A stretch of 64,000 nt of DNA from Hyphomicrobiales bacterium (GCA_900471925.1 UCGV01000032.1:62001-126000); one strand, 5' to 3'. Counted from the first letter of the stretch, positions 1-8,632 are shown. The notes: generated by a model from the letters alone, not told the origin. A program made the numbers and translations.

Positions 1-17
1 TGTCGGGTTGACAGGAG

Positions 18-1556
18 TCATTGTTTCTTCTCCCCTGAGCGCATGATAGCGCGCATGATGGTTTCCTGGCTTGCTTCTCCTTTCGGCAGTTCGGCGACGA
101 TGCGTCCTTCGTTCATCACGTAGATGCGGTCACACGTGCCAAGCAGTTCCGGCATTTCTGACGAGATCATCAGAACGCCCTTTCCGTCAGCGGCAAGCTG
201 GTTGATGATAGAATAGATTTCGTATTTTGCGCCAACGTCGATACCGCGTGTCGGCTCGTCCAGGATCAAAACATCGGGATCGGAGAACAGCCACTTGGAC
301 AGCACGACCTTCTGCTGGTTGCCGCCCGAAAGGTTGACCGTTTCCTGGAAGATGCCCGACGAGCGGATGCGCAGCTTCGAGCGGTAATCCGTCGCGACCC
401 TCATCTCCTTGATGTCGTCGATGACGGTGTTCTTCGAAACGCCGAGCAGATTGGCAAGCGTGGTATTGTGCAGGATATTGTCGTTCAGCACGAGGCCGAG
501 ATGTTTGCGGTCTTCGGTCACGTAGGCGAGACCGGCGTCGATCGCCTTGCGGACCGTCGTCGTATCCACCTTCTTGCCGTCGACGAAGACATCGCCGGTG
601 ATCTTGTGGCCGTAGGCCTTTCCGAAGACGCTCATGGCGAACTCGGTGCGGCCCGCACCCATCAGACCGGCGATACCGACGACCTCGCCCTTGCGGACAT
701 GGACATTGATATCGTGCAGAACCTGGCGGTCACGATGCTGCTGGTGGAAGGCGTTCCAGTTCTTCACTTCGAAGATCGTCTCGCCGATCGGCACCGAGCG
801 TGGCGGATAACGGTCCGCGAGATCGCGGCCCACCATGTTCTTGATGATGATGTCTTCGCTGATCTCGTCCGTATGACAGTCGAGCGTCTTGACGGTCATG
901 CCGTCGCGCAGGACCGTGATCTGGTCGGCGACCTTGCGGATCTCGTTCAGCTTGTGGGAGATGATGATCGAGGTGATGCCCTGCCTGCGGAATTCCATAA
1001 GCAGGTTGAGGAGCGCGTCTGAATCGCTTTCGTTCAGCGATGCGGTCGGCTCGTCGAGGATGAGCAGCTTGACGCTCTTTGACAGCGCCTTGGCGATCTC
1101 GACGAGCTGCTGCTTGCCGACGCCGATGTCGGTTACGAGCGTGTTCGGAGATTCGCGAAGGCCGACCTTGGCCAGAAGCTGCTTGGTGCGATTGAATGTC
1201 TCTTCCCAGCTGATGATGCCGTTCTTGGCATTTTCATTGCCGAGGAAGATGTTTTCGCCGATCGACAGGTGCGGCACGAGCGCCAGCTCCTGATGGATGA
1301 TGACGATCCCGATTTCTTCTGAATCCTTCAGAACCCTGAAGTTGCGCACGTCGCCTTCATAGACGATGTCGCCTTCATAGCTTCCTGCCGGATAAACGCC
1401 GGAGAGCACTTTCATCAGGGTCGACTTGCCGGCCCCGTTTTCGCCCACCAATGCGTGGATTTCACCCTGACGAACCTTGAGGTTCACATTCTCAAGCGCT
1501 TTCACGCCCGGGAACGTCTTGGTGATGTTCCGCATTTCGAGGATTGTATTTTCCAT
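18..1556 (-). CDS. gguA: Multiple sugar ABC transporter ATP-binding protein GguA
   Basis: This is the ATPase of the ChvE-GguAB importer for glucose, galactose, xylose and arabinose, acting at the inner face of the cytoplasmic membrane. Two tandem ABC domains are visible in 512 aa. The first has a clean Walker A (GENGAGKST, residues 38-46) and Walker B (LILDEPTAS). The second has a degenerate Walker A (GLMGAGRTE), signature LSGGNQQK and Walker B LILDEPTRG, as is usual for the RbsA/XylG/MglA family. I start at the ATG of MENTILEM; the frame stays open for 29 more codons upstream, but family members begin here. It lies 93 bp after chvE on the same strand; the permease gguB should lie beyond the left edge. 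Confidence 0.93.
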   Translation of the reverse strand: MENTILEMRNITKTFPGVKALENVNLKVRQGEIHALVGENGAGKSTLMKVLSGVYPAGSYEGDIVYEGDVRNFRVLKDSEEIGIVIIHQELALVPHLSIGENIFLGNENAKNGIISWEETFNRTKQLLAKVGLRESPNTLVTDIGVGKQQLVEIAKALSKSVKLLILDEPTASLNESDSDALLNLLMEFRRQGITSIIISHKLNEIRKVADQITVLRDGMTVKTLDCHTDEISEDIIIKNMVGRDLADRYPPRSVPIGETIFEVKNWNAFHQQHRDRQVLHDINVHVRKGEVVGIAGLMGAGRTEFAMSVFGKAYGHKITGDVFVDGKKVDTTTVRKAIDAGLAYVTEDRKHLGLVLNDNILHNTTLANLLGVSKNTVIDDIKEMRVATDYRSKLRIRSSGIFQETVNLSGGNQQKVVLSKWLFSDPDVLILDEPTRGIDVGAKYEIYSIINQLAADGKGVLMISSEMPELLGTCDRIYVMNEGRIVAELPKGEASQETIMRAIMRSGEKKQ

Positions 1557-1649
1557 GACTAAAAACCCAACGCCGCGACCGAAAATGGCCCGGCGATCAT
1601 AGAATCGAAGACCGGAACCCGCAATCACGCGGGTCCCGGCCATTCATAA

Positions 1650-2714
1650 TTACTTCAGCTGGTCTTCCTTGTAGTAACCGCTGTCAACGAGAACCGTCTT
1701 GTAGTTCTCCTTGGTCACGGCGACCGGCTTCAGCAGGTAGGACGGAACGACCTTGACACCGTTGTCGTAGGTCTTCGTGTCGTTGACTTCAGGCTCCTTG
1801 CCGGACATGACGGCGTCAACCATCTGAACGGTGACCTTTGCGAGGTCGCGGGTGTCCTTGAAGATCGACGAATACTGTTCGCCAGCAATGATCGACTTGA
1901 TCGACGGAACTTCCGAGTCCTGGCCGGAGACGACCGGCAACGGCTGGTCAGCCGTACCGTAGCCGACGCCCTTCAGCGACGAGATGATGCCGATGGAGAG
2001 ACCGTCGTACGGAGACAGAACGGCATCGACCTTTGCGTCGGTGTAGTTAGCCGAGAGCAGGTTGTCCATGCGGGCCTGAGCCGTTGCCGGATCCCAACGC
2101 AGCGTGCCGACCTTGTCCATGCCGGTCTGGCCGGACTTCACGACGAGCTTGCCGCTGTCGATGTAGGGCTGCAGGACAGACATAGCGCCGTCGTAGAAGA
2201 AGAAGGCGTTGTTGTCGTCAGGCGAACCGCCGAAGAGTTCGATATTGAACGGGCCCTTGCCGTCCTTGAGGCCGAGCTTGTCGACGATCGTACCAGCCTG
2301 GAGAACGCCAACTTGGAAGTTGTCGAACGTGGCGTAGTAGTCAACGTTAGCAGAGTCGCGGATCAGGCGGTCATAAGCGATGACCTTGATACCGGCGTCA
2401 TGAGCCTTCTGGAGAACGTCGGACAGGGTCGTGCCGTCGATCGAAGCGATGACGAGAACCTTTGCGCCCTTCGTGACCATGTTTTCGATCTGCGAAAGCT
2501 GGTTTGGGATATCGTCGTCAGCGTACTGCAGGTCGGTCTGGTAACCAGCGTCTTGAAGCTGCTTGACGATGTTGTTGCCGTCGTCGATCCAGCGAGCGGA
2601 GGACTTCGTCGGCATTGCAATGCCAACCAGGCCCTTGTCTGCCGCCATAGCCGGCATAACGAACGATGCGACGCCAAAAGCAGCCGCAGCCATCAATGAG
2701 ATAATGGATTTCAT
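1650..2714 (-). CDS. chvE: Multiple sugar-binding periplasmic protein ChvE
   Basis: Periplasmic binding protein that captures aldose monosaccharides for GguAB. In Agrobacterium the same protein also presents sugars to the VirA sensor and mediates chemotaxis. The 354-aa product has a signal peptide (about residues 1-24, ending PAMA-AD) and the periplasmic-binding-protein type I fold of the XylF/ChvE family (YDRLIRD, GGSPDDNNA, SGQDSEVPSIK). Length matches ChvE. It is first in a minus-strand operon with gguA and is divergent from a gbpR-like LysR gene, the arrangement known from Agrobacterium and Azospirillum, so GbpR control is likely. Confidence 0.95.
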   Translation of the reverse strand: MKSIISLMAAAAFGVASFVMPAMAADKGLVGIAMPTKSSARWIDDGNNIVKQLQDAGYQTDLQYADDDIPNQLSQIENMVTKGAKVLVIASIDGTTLSDVLQKAHDAGIKVIAYDRLIRDSANVDYYATFDNFQVGVLQAGTIVDKLGLKDGKGPFNIELFGGSPDDNNAFFFYDGAMSVLQPYIDSGKLVVKSGQTGMDKVGTLRWDPATAQARMDNLLSANYTDAKVDAVLSPYDGLSIGIISSLKGVGYGTADQPLPVVSGQDSEVPSIKSIIAGEQYSSIFKDTRDLAKVTVQMVDAVMSGKEPEVNDTKTYDNGVKVVPSYLLKPVAVTKENYKTVLVDSGYYKEDQLK

Positions 2715-2984
2715 TTCTCTCTCCCTTGTTAAAGATTGACGGACGAAAAATCGCCCGCCCCGAAACTGTGGCAGGTTCCGTATTGGATAGTTACTTCAGA
2801 TGGTGAGAAACGAAGTAGGTCTCCTCCACGATCTCACACGTGTTGAGTGCCAACCAGCACACGGCGGCAAACTGGTATGGATTCCTATAACTGTCAAATA
2901 GAATAACTGGTAAGGTGCATAACAAATTTGGTATATCGTTAAAAAGTATTACTTTTAATGGAACGCAGCGGGGAGGCTGCAACC
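2715..2984. promoter_or_regulatory. Divergent chvE / gbpR control region
   Basis: An AT-rich 270-bp spacer between chvE and the LysR-type gene. By analogy with known gbpR-chvE pairs it should carry both promoters and the LysR binding site. I could not pick a single convincing T-N11-A box by eye. A 63-codon minus-strand open frame here has no protein-like features. Confidence 0.5.
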
Positions 2985-3995
2985 ATGACGCTTATCTCAG
3001 AGCCCTTTTCGTTGGAACATGTCGACATTCACAGCGACAATTTTGGCGATGATGGCCTTTTGCGCGCGGGACTTAAGCTGAATCACCTGCGTATGATTGT
3101 CGCAATCGAAGATAGCGGGCAGATTTCGGCCGCCGCCGAGGTGCTGAACATCTCGCAGCCGGCGGCATCGCGAATGCTGTCCGATATGGAGTCGATCGTG
3201 AAGACGTCGCTCTATGAGCGGGTGGCCCGTGGCGTGATGCTGACGACCTTCGGCGAAGCACTCGCCAGACGTGCGCGCAAGATCCTCCTGGAGCTGCGCG
3301 AGGCGAGCCGCGAGATCGGCGAGTTGAAGAGCGGCAAGGGCGGCTCGGTCTTCATCGGCGCCGTCACCGCACCCGCCATGAGCCTCGTCGTTCCTGCCAT
3401 CAATACGGTGCGCAAGACCTTTCCCGGCATCGAGGTCAACATCCAGGTCGAGACCAGCAATGTTCTGGCGCGTGAGCTTCTGGCCGCCCGCCATGACTTC
3501 ATCATCAGCCGCATTCCCGACGACCTGAACCCGCGCCTGTTCGAGGTGCGCGAGATCGGCATCGAGAAGGCCTGCCTGATCGTGCGCAGTGGCCACCCCC
3601 TCTTGAAGAAGAAACAGCCGAGCAGTCTTACGGAAATCAACGGCTATGACTGGGTGTTCCAGCCACCCGGCACGCTGCTGCGCCGCACGATCGAAGACAT
3701 CTTCCTGTCGCACGCCGTCCAGCTGCCGGAAAACGTCGTCAACACTTCTTCGCTGCTCCTGACCTGCGCGATGGTCTGCGAGACGGACGCCATTGCCCCC
3801 GTCGCCGTCGATGTCGCCCAGTTCCTGGCTTCGCAGAGCTCCAATGCATCAGACGTGCGCGTGCTGCCGATCGACTTCGAGATCAACGTCAAGCCCTACA
3901 GCATGATCACTGTGCGCGAGCGCGCGCTGCCGCCGAGCGCCCGGCTGCTCTATGACATCATTCATGAAGAGAGCATCCGCCGGGCCGTAAGCTGA
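2985..3995 (+). CDS. gbpR: LysR-family regulator GbpR (galactose-binding protein regulator)
   Basis: LysR-type transcription factor predicted to control chvE-gguAB in response to sugars. The N-terminal winged helix is clear (LRMIVAIEDSGQISAAAEVLNISQPAASRMLSDME), followed by a linker helix and a periplasmic-binding-like effector domain. I chose ATG 2985 because GGGAGG lies 9 bp upstream; an upstream ATG at 2958 has no good ribosome-binding site. Length is 336 aa. It is divergent from chvE, the conserved position of gbpR. The specific name rests on this context plus overall similarity; the LysR family call is certain. Confidence 0.85.
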   Translation: MTLISEPFSLEHVDIHSDNFGDDGLLRAGLKLNHLRMIVAIEDSGQISAAAEVLNISQPAASRMLSDMESIVKTSLYERVARGVMLTTFGEALARRARKILLELREASREIGELKSGKGGSVFIGAVTAPAMSLVVPAINTVRKTFPGIEVNIQVETSNVLARELLAARHDFIISRIPDDLNPRLFEVREIGIEKACLIVRSGHPLLKKKQPSSLTEINGYDWVFQPPGTLLRRTIEDIFLSHAVQLPENVVNTSSLLLTCAMVCETDAIAPVAVDVAQFLASQSSNASDVRVLPIDFEINVKPYSMITVRERALPPSARLLYDIIHEESIRRAVS

Positions 3996-4020
3996 TGCCG
4001 TGACCTGAAGCTGACGAAGA

Positions 4021-4041
4021 GCGTGGGAGATAATCCCACGC
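4021..4041. other. Perfect hairpin downstream of gbpR
   Basis: GCGTGGGA and TCCCACGC form an 8-bp stem with a 5-nt loop, 26 bp past the gbpR stop. There is no T tract on the plus strand, so it may be a weak or Rho-assisted transcript end. Confidence 0.4.
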
Positions 4042-4102
4042 AAAAATCCAGCCCGGCGCCACCTTGGCACCGTCTAATGCACCTCCGTTAATGGGAAGGC
4101 GC

Positions 4103-4567
4103 ATGCTGTTCGGACAATCGATATTCCAATCCGTTCTCGAACGACTGAAGGAAGAGGAAGACGCGACCGTCGAATCGGAAGAGCCGGTCAGCCACCGCGT
4201 CTCCGGTTTTGCGACCGGCCTCGCTTTCGATGTGATGGAAGGTGTCTCTGCAGCCTCGCAGCGTGTCGGCCAGGCCTATTTGGACAATCTCGGCCCCGAG
4301 CCTGTCGTCGAGGCGCCGCCTGCACCGGAGCCCGAACCTGAACCGGTCATGCCCGATCATCTCGCCCGCATTGCGCCGGAAGACGTCGCCGCCGAATTGT
4401 CGATTAAATCAAACGATACGCAGCAGACGCTGAATGAGAAGCGCCGCGCCTTCGCTAAAGCTAACCACCCTGATGGCGTCGCCCAGCCCTTCCGCGCCAA
4501 TGCCAACAGGCGCATGATGATCGCCAATCTGCTGATCGATGAGGCCGTTCGGCGCTTGCCGCGCTGA
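4103..4567 (+). CDS. J-domain-like protein of unknown function
   Basis: A 154-aa soluble protein. The N-terminal half is acidic and variable, with a proline/glutamate stretch (residues 71-82). The last 60 residues look like a divergent J domain: helix II LNEKRRAFAKAN followed at once by HPD (122-124), then a helix rich in R, M and L. HPD is the motif by which DnaJ proteins stimulate Hsp70, so a DnaK co-chaperone role is possible but inferred. The start is uncertain: ATG 4103 follows GGAAGG closely (3 bp), ATG 4091 and 4064 are in frame. It converges on the next gene with no gap. Confidence 0.7.
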   Translation: MLFGQSIFQSVLERLKEEEDATVESEEPVSHRVSGFATGLAFDVMEGVSAASQRVGQAYLDNLGPEPVVEAPPAPEPEPEPVMPDHLARIAPEDVAAELSIKSNDTQQTLNEKRRAFAKANHPDGVAQPFRANANRRMMIANLLIDEAVRRLPR

Positions 4568-4840
4568 TTATTCGGCCTTTTTCTCTGCTTCCGCCGCCGG
4601 CTTTTCCTCGCTGTCCTCCTCAGCATCGTCGGCGGCAGGTGTCGCCACTTCCGGCGGCTTTGGATCGAAGGTCCAGATCAGCATATAGAAGGAGTAGCCG
4701 CCGGCGCCGAGCGCCAGAACGCCCCAGAAGGGGTCGCCGCCGATGAATTCGAAGATGCCCCAGCCGAAGCAGACCACGACGATAAGGATGCGAACCCAGA
4801 GGTGTCGATAGGTCGGATGGTTGGGATCAATCAGCTGCAT
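4568..4840 (-). CDS. Small inner-membrane protein with acidic/Ala-Glu-Lys tail
   Basis: A 90-aa protein with two hydrophobic segments (about residues 15-33 and 38-57, FWGVLALGAGGYSFYMLIW) and a charged cytoplasmic-type tail rich in A, E and K. I do not recognise a characterised family. AGGA lies 6 bp upstream of the ATG. Its stop codon abuts the stop of the converging J-domain-like gene. Confidence 0.65.
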   Translation of the reverse strand: MQLIDPNHPTYRHLWVRILIVVVCFGWGIFEFIGGDPFWGVLALGAGGYSFYMLIWTFDPKPPEVATPAADDAEEDSEEKPAAEAEKKAE

Positions 4841-4953
4841 TTCGGTCCTGTTGTCATGATGAACCGTCTCACTGTCGTGATGACGTCACTTGTCTTTAGG
4901 ATGGATTTTACAAATGTGAAAGGGCCGCGGTCTTGACGCGGCCATTGGAAAAT

Positions 4954-4967
4954 GGAATGAAAATTCC
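4954..4967. promoter_or_regulatory. Candidate IolR operator upstream of idhA (GGAA-N6-TTCC)
   Basis: GGAA TGAAAA TTCC is centred about 55 bp upstream of the idhA ATG, inside a larger inverted repeat (TGGAAT / ATTCCA). From memory, GGAA-N6-TTCC is the motif reported for the RpiR-type repressor IolR of inositol catabolism in Sinorhizobium meliloti. Confidence 0.6.
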
Positions 4968-5015
4968 AAACTTGTATCAATTCGGTTTATTTGTTCCGAA
5001 TATAGGGAGGCAGTA

Positions 5016-6008
5016 ATGACAGTGAGATTTGGTCTTCTCGGCGCCGGCCGCATCGGCAAGGTCCATGCGAAGGCGGTCAGCAGCGATGCCAATGCAAAGC
5101 TCGTGGCCGTCGCCGACGCCTTCCCCCAGGCCGCCGAAGCGATCGCGTCCGCCTATGGCTGCGAAGTGCGCACCATCGAGGCGATCGAGGCCGCCAACGA
5201 TATCGACGCCGTCGTCATCTGCACGCCGACCGATACCCATGCCGATCTGATCGAGCGCTTCGCCCGCGTCGGCAAGGCGATCTTCTGCGAAAAGCCCATC
5301 GATCTCGACGTTGCCCGCGTAAAGGCCTGCATCAAGGTTGTCGAAGAAACCGGCGCCAAGCTGATGGTCGGCTTCAACCGCCGCTTCGACCCGCATTTCA
5401 TGGCCGTGCGCAAGGTTATCGACGAAGGCAAGATCGGCGATGTCGAGATGGTGACGATCACCTCGCGCGATCCCGGTGCCCCGCCGGTCGATTATATCAA
5501 GCGCTCGGGCGGTATCTTCCGCGACATGACGATTCATGATTTCGACATGGCCCGCTTCCTGCTCGGCGAAGAGCCGGTCTCGGTCTTCGCGACCGCTGCG
5601 GTGCTGGTGGACAAGGCGATCGGCGAAGCCGGCGACTATGACAGCGTCTCCGTCATCCTGCAGACCGCATCCGGCAAACAGGCCGTCATCTCCAACTCGC
5701 GCCGCGCCACCTACGGCTACGACCAGCGCATCGAGGCCCACGGCTCCAAAGGCCTGGTCTCGGCGGAAAACCAGCGCCCGGTCTCGATCGAAGTCGCAAA
5801 CGGCGACGGCTATACCCGCCCGCCGCTGCACGACTTCTTCATGACCCGCTACACCGAAGCCTATGCTAACGAGATCGCCAGCTTCATCTCAGCGATCGAA
5901 AAGGGCTCGAAGATCTCGCCCTCCGGCGCTGACGGCCTTGCGGCGCTGGCACTTGCGGATGCCGCGGTGCAGTCCGTCAAGGAAGGCAAGCTCATCAAGA
6001 TCGGCTGA
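5016..6008 (+). CDS. idhA: Inositol 2-dehydrogenase
   Basis: Oxidises myo-inositol to 2-keto-myo-inositol with NAD+, the first step of inositol catabolism, which matters for rhizobial competition during nodulation. The Gfo/Idh/MocA fold is clear: Rossmann motif GLLGAGRIGKVHA (residues 5-17), the EKPIDLD loop with its catalytic-type lysine, and the DMTIHDFDMARFLLGEEP segment. The 330-aa length matches rhizobial IdhA. GGGAGG precedes the ATG by 6 bp. It stands alone here (other iol genes are not in the window) and ends at a terminator-like hairpin. Confidence 0.93.
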   Translation: MTVRFGLLGAGRIGKVHAKAVSSDANAKLVAVADAFPQAAEAIASAYGCEVRTIEAIEAANDIDAVVICTPTDTHADLIERFARVGKAIFCEKPIDLDVARVKACIKVVEETGAKLMVGFNRRFDPHFMAVRKVIDEGKIGDVEMVTITSRDPGAPPVDYIKRSGGIFRDMTIHDFDMARFLLGEEPVSVFATAAVLVDKAIGEAGDYDSVSVILQTASGKQAVISNSRRATYGYDQRIEAHGSKGLVSAENQRPVSIEVANGDGYTRPPLHDFFMTRYTEAYANEIASFISAIEKGSKISPSGADGLAALALADAAVQSVKEGKLIKIG

Positions 6009-6038
6009 CTGTTCTCTCCCGACGGTCGCCATTATGAG

Positions 6039-6068
6039 ATGGCCGGGTGAGGAGCCCGGCCATTTCTT
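6039..6068 (+). terminator. Rho-independent terminator after idhA
   Basis: ATGGCCGGG and CCCGGCCAT form a 9-bp stem with a 7-nt loop, then TTTCTT. It lies 30 bp past idhA and just before the 3' end of the converging ROK gene. Confidence 0.75.
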
Positions 6069-6086
6069 GTTCGATGAGATGCGTCC

Positions 6087-7310
6087 TCAATCCCCGCTCT
6101 GAACGCCGGCCACGACGATATCCTCGTCGATCACCGACAGGGCCCGGTTCAAGTGCCCTTCAAACACCAGCATCTGCTCATCGGCCACCACTCGAAGCTC
6201 CGGCATGCCCTCCATACGCACCACATGCGACTGGCCGAGCCCTTCTTCGATTCCCTGCCGCAACAGATCGTAAAACCGCGTGCCCGGCCCGGTAATCGCA
6301 ATCGGCATGCGCTCCGTCATGCTCAGCATACGCGACAGGCCATTGCCGAGCGCAAGCCCGGCCTGACGGAAGGCGAAGCCGGAGATACGGTGGCCCTGCC
6401 GCGCTCTCGCGGCGATCTTGTCGAGTTCGGCGAGCGGCACGAATTTGGCGGGGATCGTATCGAGCGGCACTTCAAAGGCGGTGCGCAGGATGGCGTAGAA
6501 GCCGGCATAGGCTTCGATACAGCCGCGCGTGCCGCAGCGACACAGGCCACCATTGGCCATGTGCAGCATATGCCCGAAATTGGGCGCGGTCACGTCATGC
6601 CCGCCGTGGGTCGTACGCCTGACGATACCGAGCCCGATACTGTGGCCGAGCGAGAGTGCGGCCAGCGAGCGGAAATCGCCGCCCTTCACATTCTCCTCAC
6701 GCGCACCAAGGGCCGCGGCCACCAGCAGCGTCTCGTTGTCGAGGATGACCTTGGCCCGCCAGTCCGGCTTGAGCGCCGATTCGAAATCGATCTGGTCGCT
6801 GCCGAAGATCGGCGACCAGACGAGAACCGGCTCGGAGGAATTGACCAGTCCCTTGCTGCTGATCGAGATGAGCAGCACTTTTTCCTGGGTGATCCGGGAG
6901 CGCGACAATATGCGCGCCAGCCCTTCCCGCACCGAATTCATGAAGCGGGCGGCACCATCGGGATCGTGCGACCGTTCCTCGCTGAAACGGTCGATCAGCT
7001 TGCCCGAATAATCGACGAGTGAATATTGCACGGCATCCGAGGAGATGATGACGACGATGAGATAGCCGCAGTCGCGCCGCTGGCGCAGCAGCACGCGCGG
7101 CCGGCCCCGTCCGCTCGCTGCCTGCTGCTCGGATTTCTCGATGATCTGCGCTTTTTCGAGATCGGCCGTGATCGCAGAAACGGTCGCGGAGGAGAGCCGC
7201 GTGAAATCCGATATCTCAGTATGAGCCAGTGCCCCGTGACGGCGAAGAGTGGCGAGCACAAGTACGCTGTTTCTCTGCCGCACGAGCTCCGTGCTCGACT
7301 TGGTCAGCAT
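6087..7310 (-). CDS. ROK-family transcriptional regulator (XylR/NagC type)
   Basis: A 407-aa repressor-type protein with an N-terminal winged helix (residues about 10-70, SSATVSAITADLEKAQIIEK) and a C-terminal ROK sugar-kinase-like domain that includes the zinc motif CRCGTRGCIEAYAG. It is divergent from xylFHG across a 228-bp spacer that holds a perfect 9-bp-arm palindrome on the xylF promoter. Together these suggest it represses xylFHG and is released by xylose or a related sugar. The ligand is inferred from the neighbours only. Confidence 0.88.
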   Translation of the reverse strand: MLTKSSTELVRQRNSVLVLATLRRHGALAHTEISDFTRLSSATVSAITADLEKAQIIEKSEQQAASGRGRPRVLLRQRRDCGYLIVVIISSDAVQYSLVDYSGKLIDRFSEERSHDPDGAARFMNSVREGLARILSRSRITQEKVLLISISSKGLVNSSEPVLVWSPIFGSDQIDFESALKPDWRAKVILDNETLLVAAALGAREENVKGGDFRSLAALSLGHSIGLGIVRRTTHGGHDVTAPNFGHMLHMANGGLCRCGTRGCIEAYAGFYAILRTAFEVPLDTIPAKFVPLAELDKIAARARQGHRISGFAFRQAGLALGNGLSRMLSMTERMPIAITGPGTRFYDLLRQGIEEGLGQSHVVRMEGMPELRVVADEQMLVFEGHLNRALSVIDEDIVVAGVQSGD

Positions 7311-7404
7311 GGATAGCCGCCCTCTTACCCGTTTGTTCCGCCCTCACTTGCCACAGCATCTCCGGAGCCCTCAAGTCAAAGGAAATTAAGCCGGTAGTGC
7401 GGTG

Positions 7405-7433
7405 TTGACAGTTGAAAAAATCTCTGACATCAA
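7405..7433 (+). promoter_or_regulatory. xylF promoter, TTGACA-N17-CATCAA
   Basis: A consensus -35 (TTGACA, 7405-7410) is followed after 17 bp by a moderate -10 (CATCAA, 7428-7433). The palindrome at 7435-7453 directly follows. Confidence 0.6.
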
Positions 7434-7434
7434 A

Positions 7435-7453
7435 TTTCTCGACTGTCGAGAAA
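7435..7453. promoter_or_regulatory. Perfect palindromic operator between ROK gene and xylF
   Basis: TTTCTCGAC-T-GTCGAGAAA: 9-bp perfect arms around a single base, immediately downstream of the -10, where a bound repressor would cover the transcription start. The likely ligand is the divergent ROK regulator. Confidence 0.75.
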
Positions 7454-7538
7454 AAAATCCGAACCTTTCTGGACAGGCTTTCGCGGTGGCCGGAGGAGGC
7501 TGAAGCTGGGCCGGCTGCAATTCACTCGGGAGGACAAT

Positions 7539-8579
7539 ATGAAGTCTATTTATAAGCTGATGGCAGGCGCTGCCATCCTCGTTTCGCTGCAGTCGGCTGC
7601 CATGGCTGCCGACCTCGTCGTTGGTGTTTCCTGGTCGAACTTCCAGGAAGAGCGCTGGAAGACCGACGAAGCCGCTATCAAGAAGGCTCTCGAAGCCAAG
7701 GGCGCAAAGTACATTTCCGCTGACGCGCAGTCTTCGGCTGCCAAGCAGCTGACCGACGTCGAATCGCTGATCTCGCAGGGCGCAAACGCCCTCATCATTC
7801 TCGCTCAGGACTCCGACGCCATCGGCCCGGCTGTTGAAAAGGCCGCCAGCGAAGGTATCCCGGTTGTCGGTTACGACCGCCTGATCGAAAATCCGGCTGC
7901 TTTCTACATCACCTTCGACAACAAGGAAGTCGGCCGTCTGCAGGCTCAGGAAGTCTTCAAGGCGAAGCCGGAAGGCAACTATGTCTTCATCAAGGGCTCG
8001 TCTTCCGACCCGAACGCCGACTTCCTTTTCGCAGGCCAGATGGAAGTTCTGAAGGCTGCGATCGACGCTGGCAAGATCAAGAACGTTGGCGAAGCCTATA
8101 CCGACGGCTGGCTGCCGCAGAACGCTCAGCGCAACATGGAACAGTTCCTGACCGCCAACAACAACAAGGTTGATGCTGTCGTCGCTTCGAACGACGGCAC
8201 GGCCGGTGGTGCAGTTGCTGCTCTCGACGCCCAGGGCCTCGCCGGTTCCGTTCCGGTTTCCGGCCAGGACGCAGACAAGGCAGCTCTGAACCGCATCGCT
8301 TTGGGCACGCAGACGGTTTCCGTCTGGAAGGACAGCCGTGAGCTCGGCAAGCGCGCTGCTGAAATCGCTCTCGACCTCGCCGGCGGCACTGCGCTGGACA
8401 AGGTTGCTGGCGTTCAGACCTTCGAAGGCGGCCCGAAGAAGGTGAAGATGCAGTCCATCTTCCTGACCCCGCTCGCCATCACCAAGGACAACCTGAACGT
8501 CGTCATCGACGCAGGCTGGATCTCCAAGGCCGAAGCTTGCCAGGGCGTCAAGGCCGGCTCCGTCAAGGCTTGCGACTGA
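7539..8579 (+). CDS. xylF: D-xylose-binding periplasmic protein
   Basis: Periplasmic binding protein of a xylose ABC importer. The 346-aa product has a signal peptide (about 1-23, ending AAMA-AD) and the XylF hallmark segments YDRLIENPAAFYITFDNKEVG, TDGWLPQNAQRNMEQFLTAN, AVVASNDGTAGGAVAAL and SGQDADKAALNRI, which closely parallel E. coli XylF. GGGAGGA lies 6 bp before the ATG. It heads the xylFHG operon. A strong hairpin follows before xylH, fitting the usual excess of binding protein over membrane subunits. Confidence 0.92.
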   Translation: MKSIYKLMAGAAILVSLQSAAMAADLVVGVSWSNFQEERWKTDEAAIKKALEAKGAKYISADAQSSAAKQLTDVESLISQGANALIILAQDSDAIGPAVEKAASEGIPVVGYDRLIENPAAFYITFDNKEVGRLQAQEVFKAKPEGNYVFIKGSSSDPNADFLFAGQMEVLKAAIDAGKIKNVGEAYTDGWLPQNAQRNMEQFLTANNNKVDAVVASNDGTAGGAVAALDAQGLAGSVPVSGQDADKAALNRIALGTQTVSVWKDSRELGKRAAEIALDLAGGTALDKVAGVQTFEGGPKKVKMQSIFLTPLAITKDNLNVVIDAGWISKAEACQGVKAGSVKACD

Positions 8580-8603
8580 TCCTCGCCTGACGTTTTGAAA
8601 TAC

Positions 8604-8632
8604 CGGCGCCGCAGCCCCGCTGCGGCGCCGGA
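8604..8632 (+). other. Intercistronic hairpin between xylF and xylH
   Basis: CCGGCGCCGCAG and CTGCGGCGCCGG form a perfect 12-bp GC-rich stem with a 5-nt loop. No T tract follows, so it is more likely an mRNA 3'-end stabiliser or partial attenuator for xylF than a full terminator. Confidence 0.7.

Noticed and set aside
2791..2982. A 63-codon minus-strand frame in the chvE/gbpR spacer
   Set aside because: AT-rich promoter region, no ribosome-binding site, and cysteine-rich random-looking translation.
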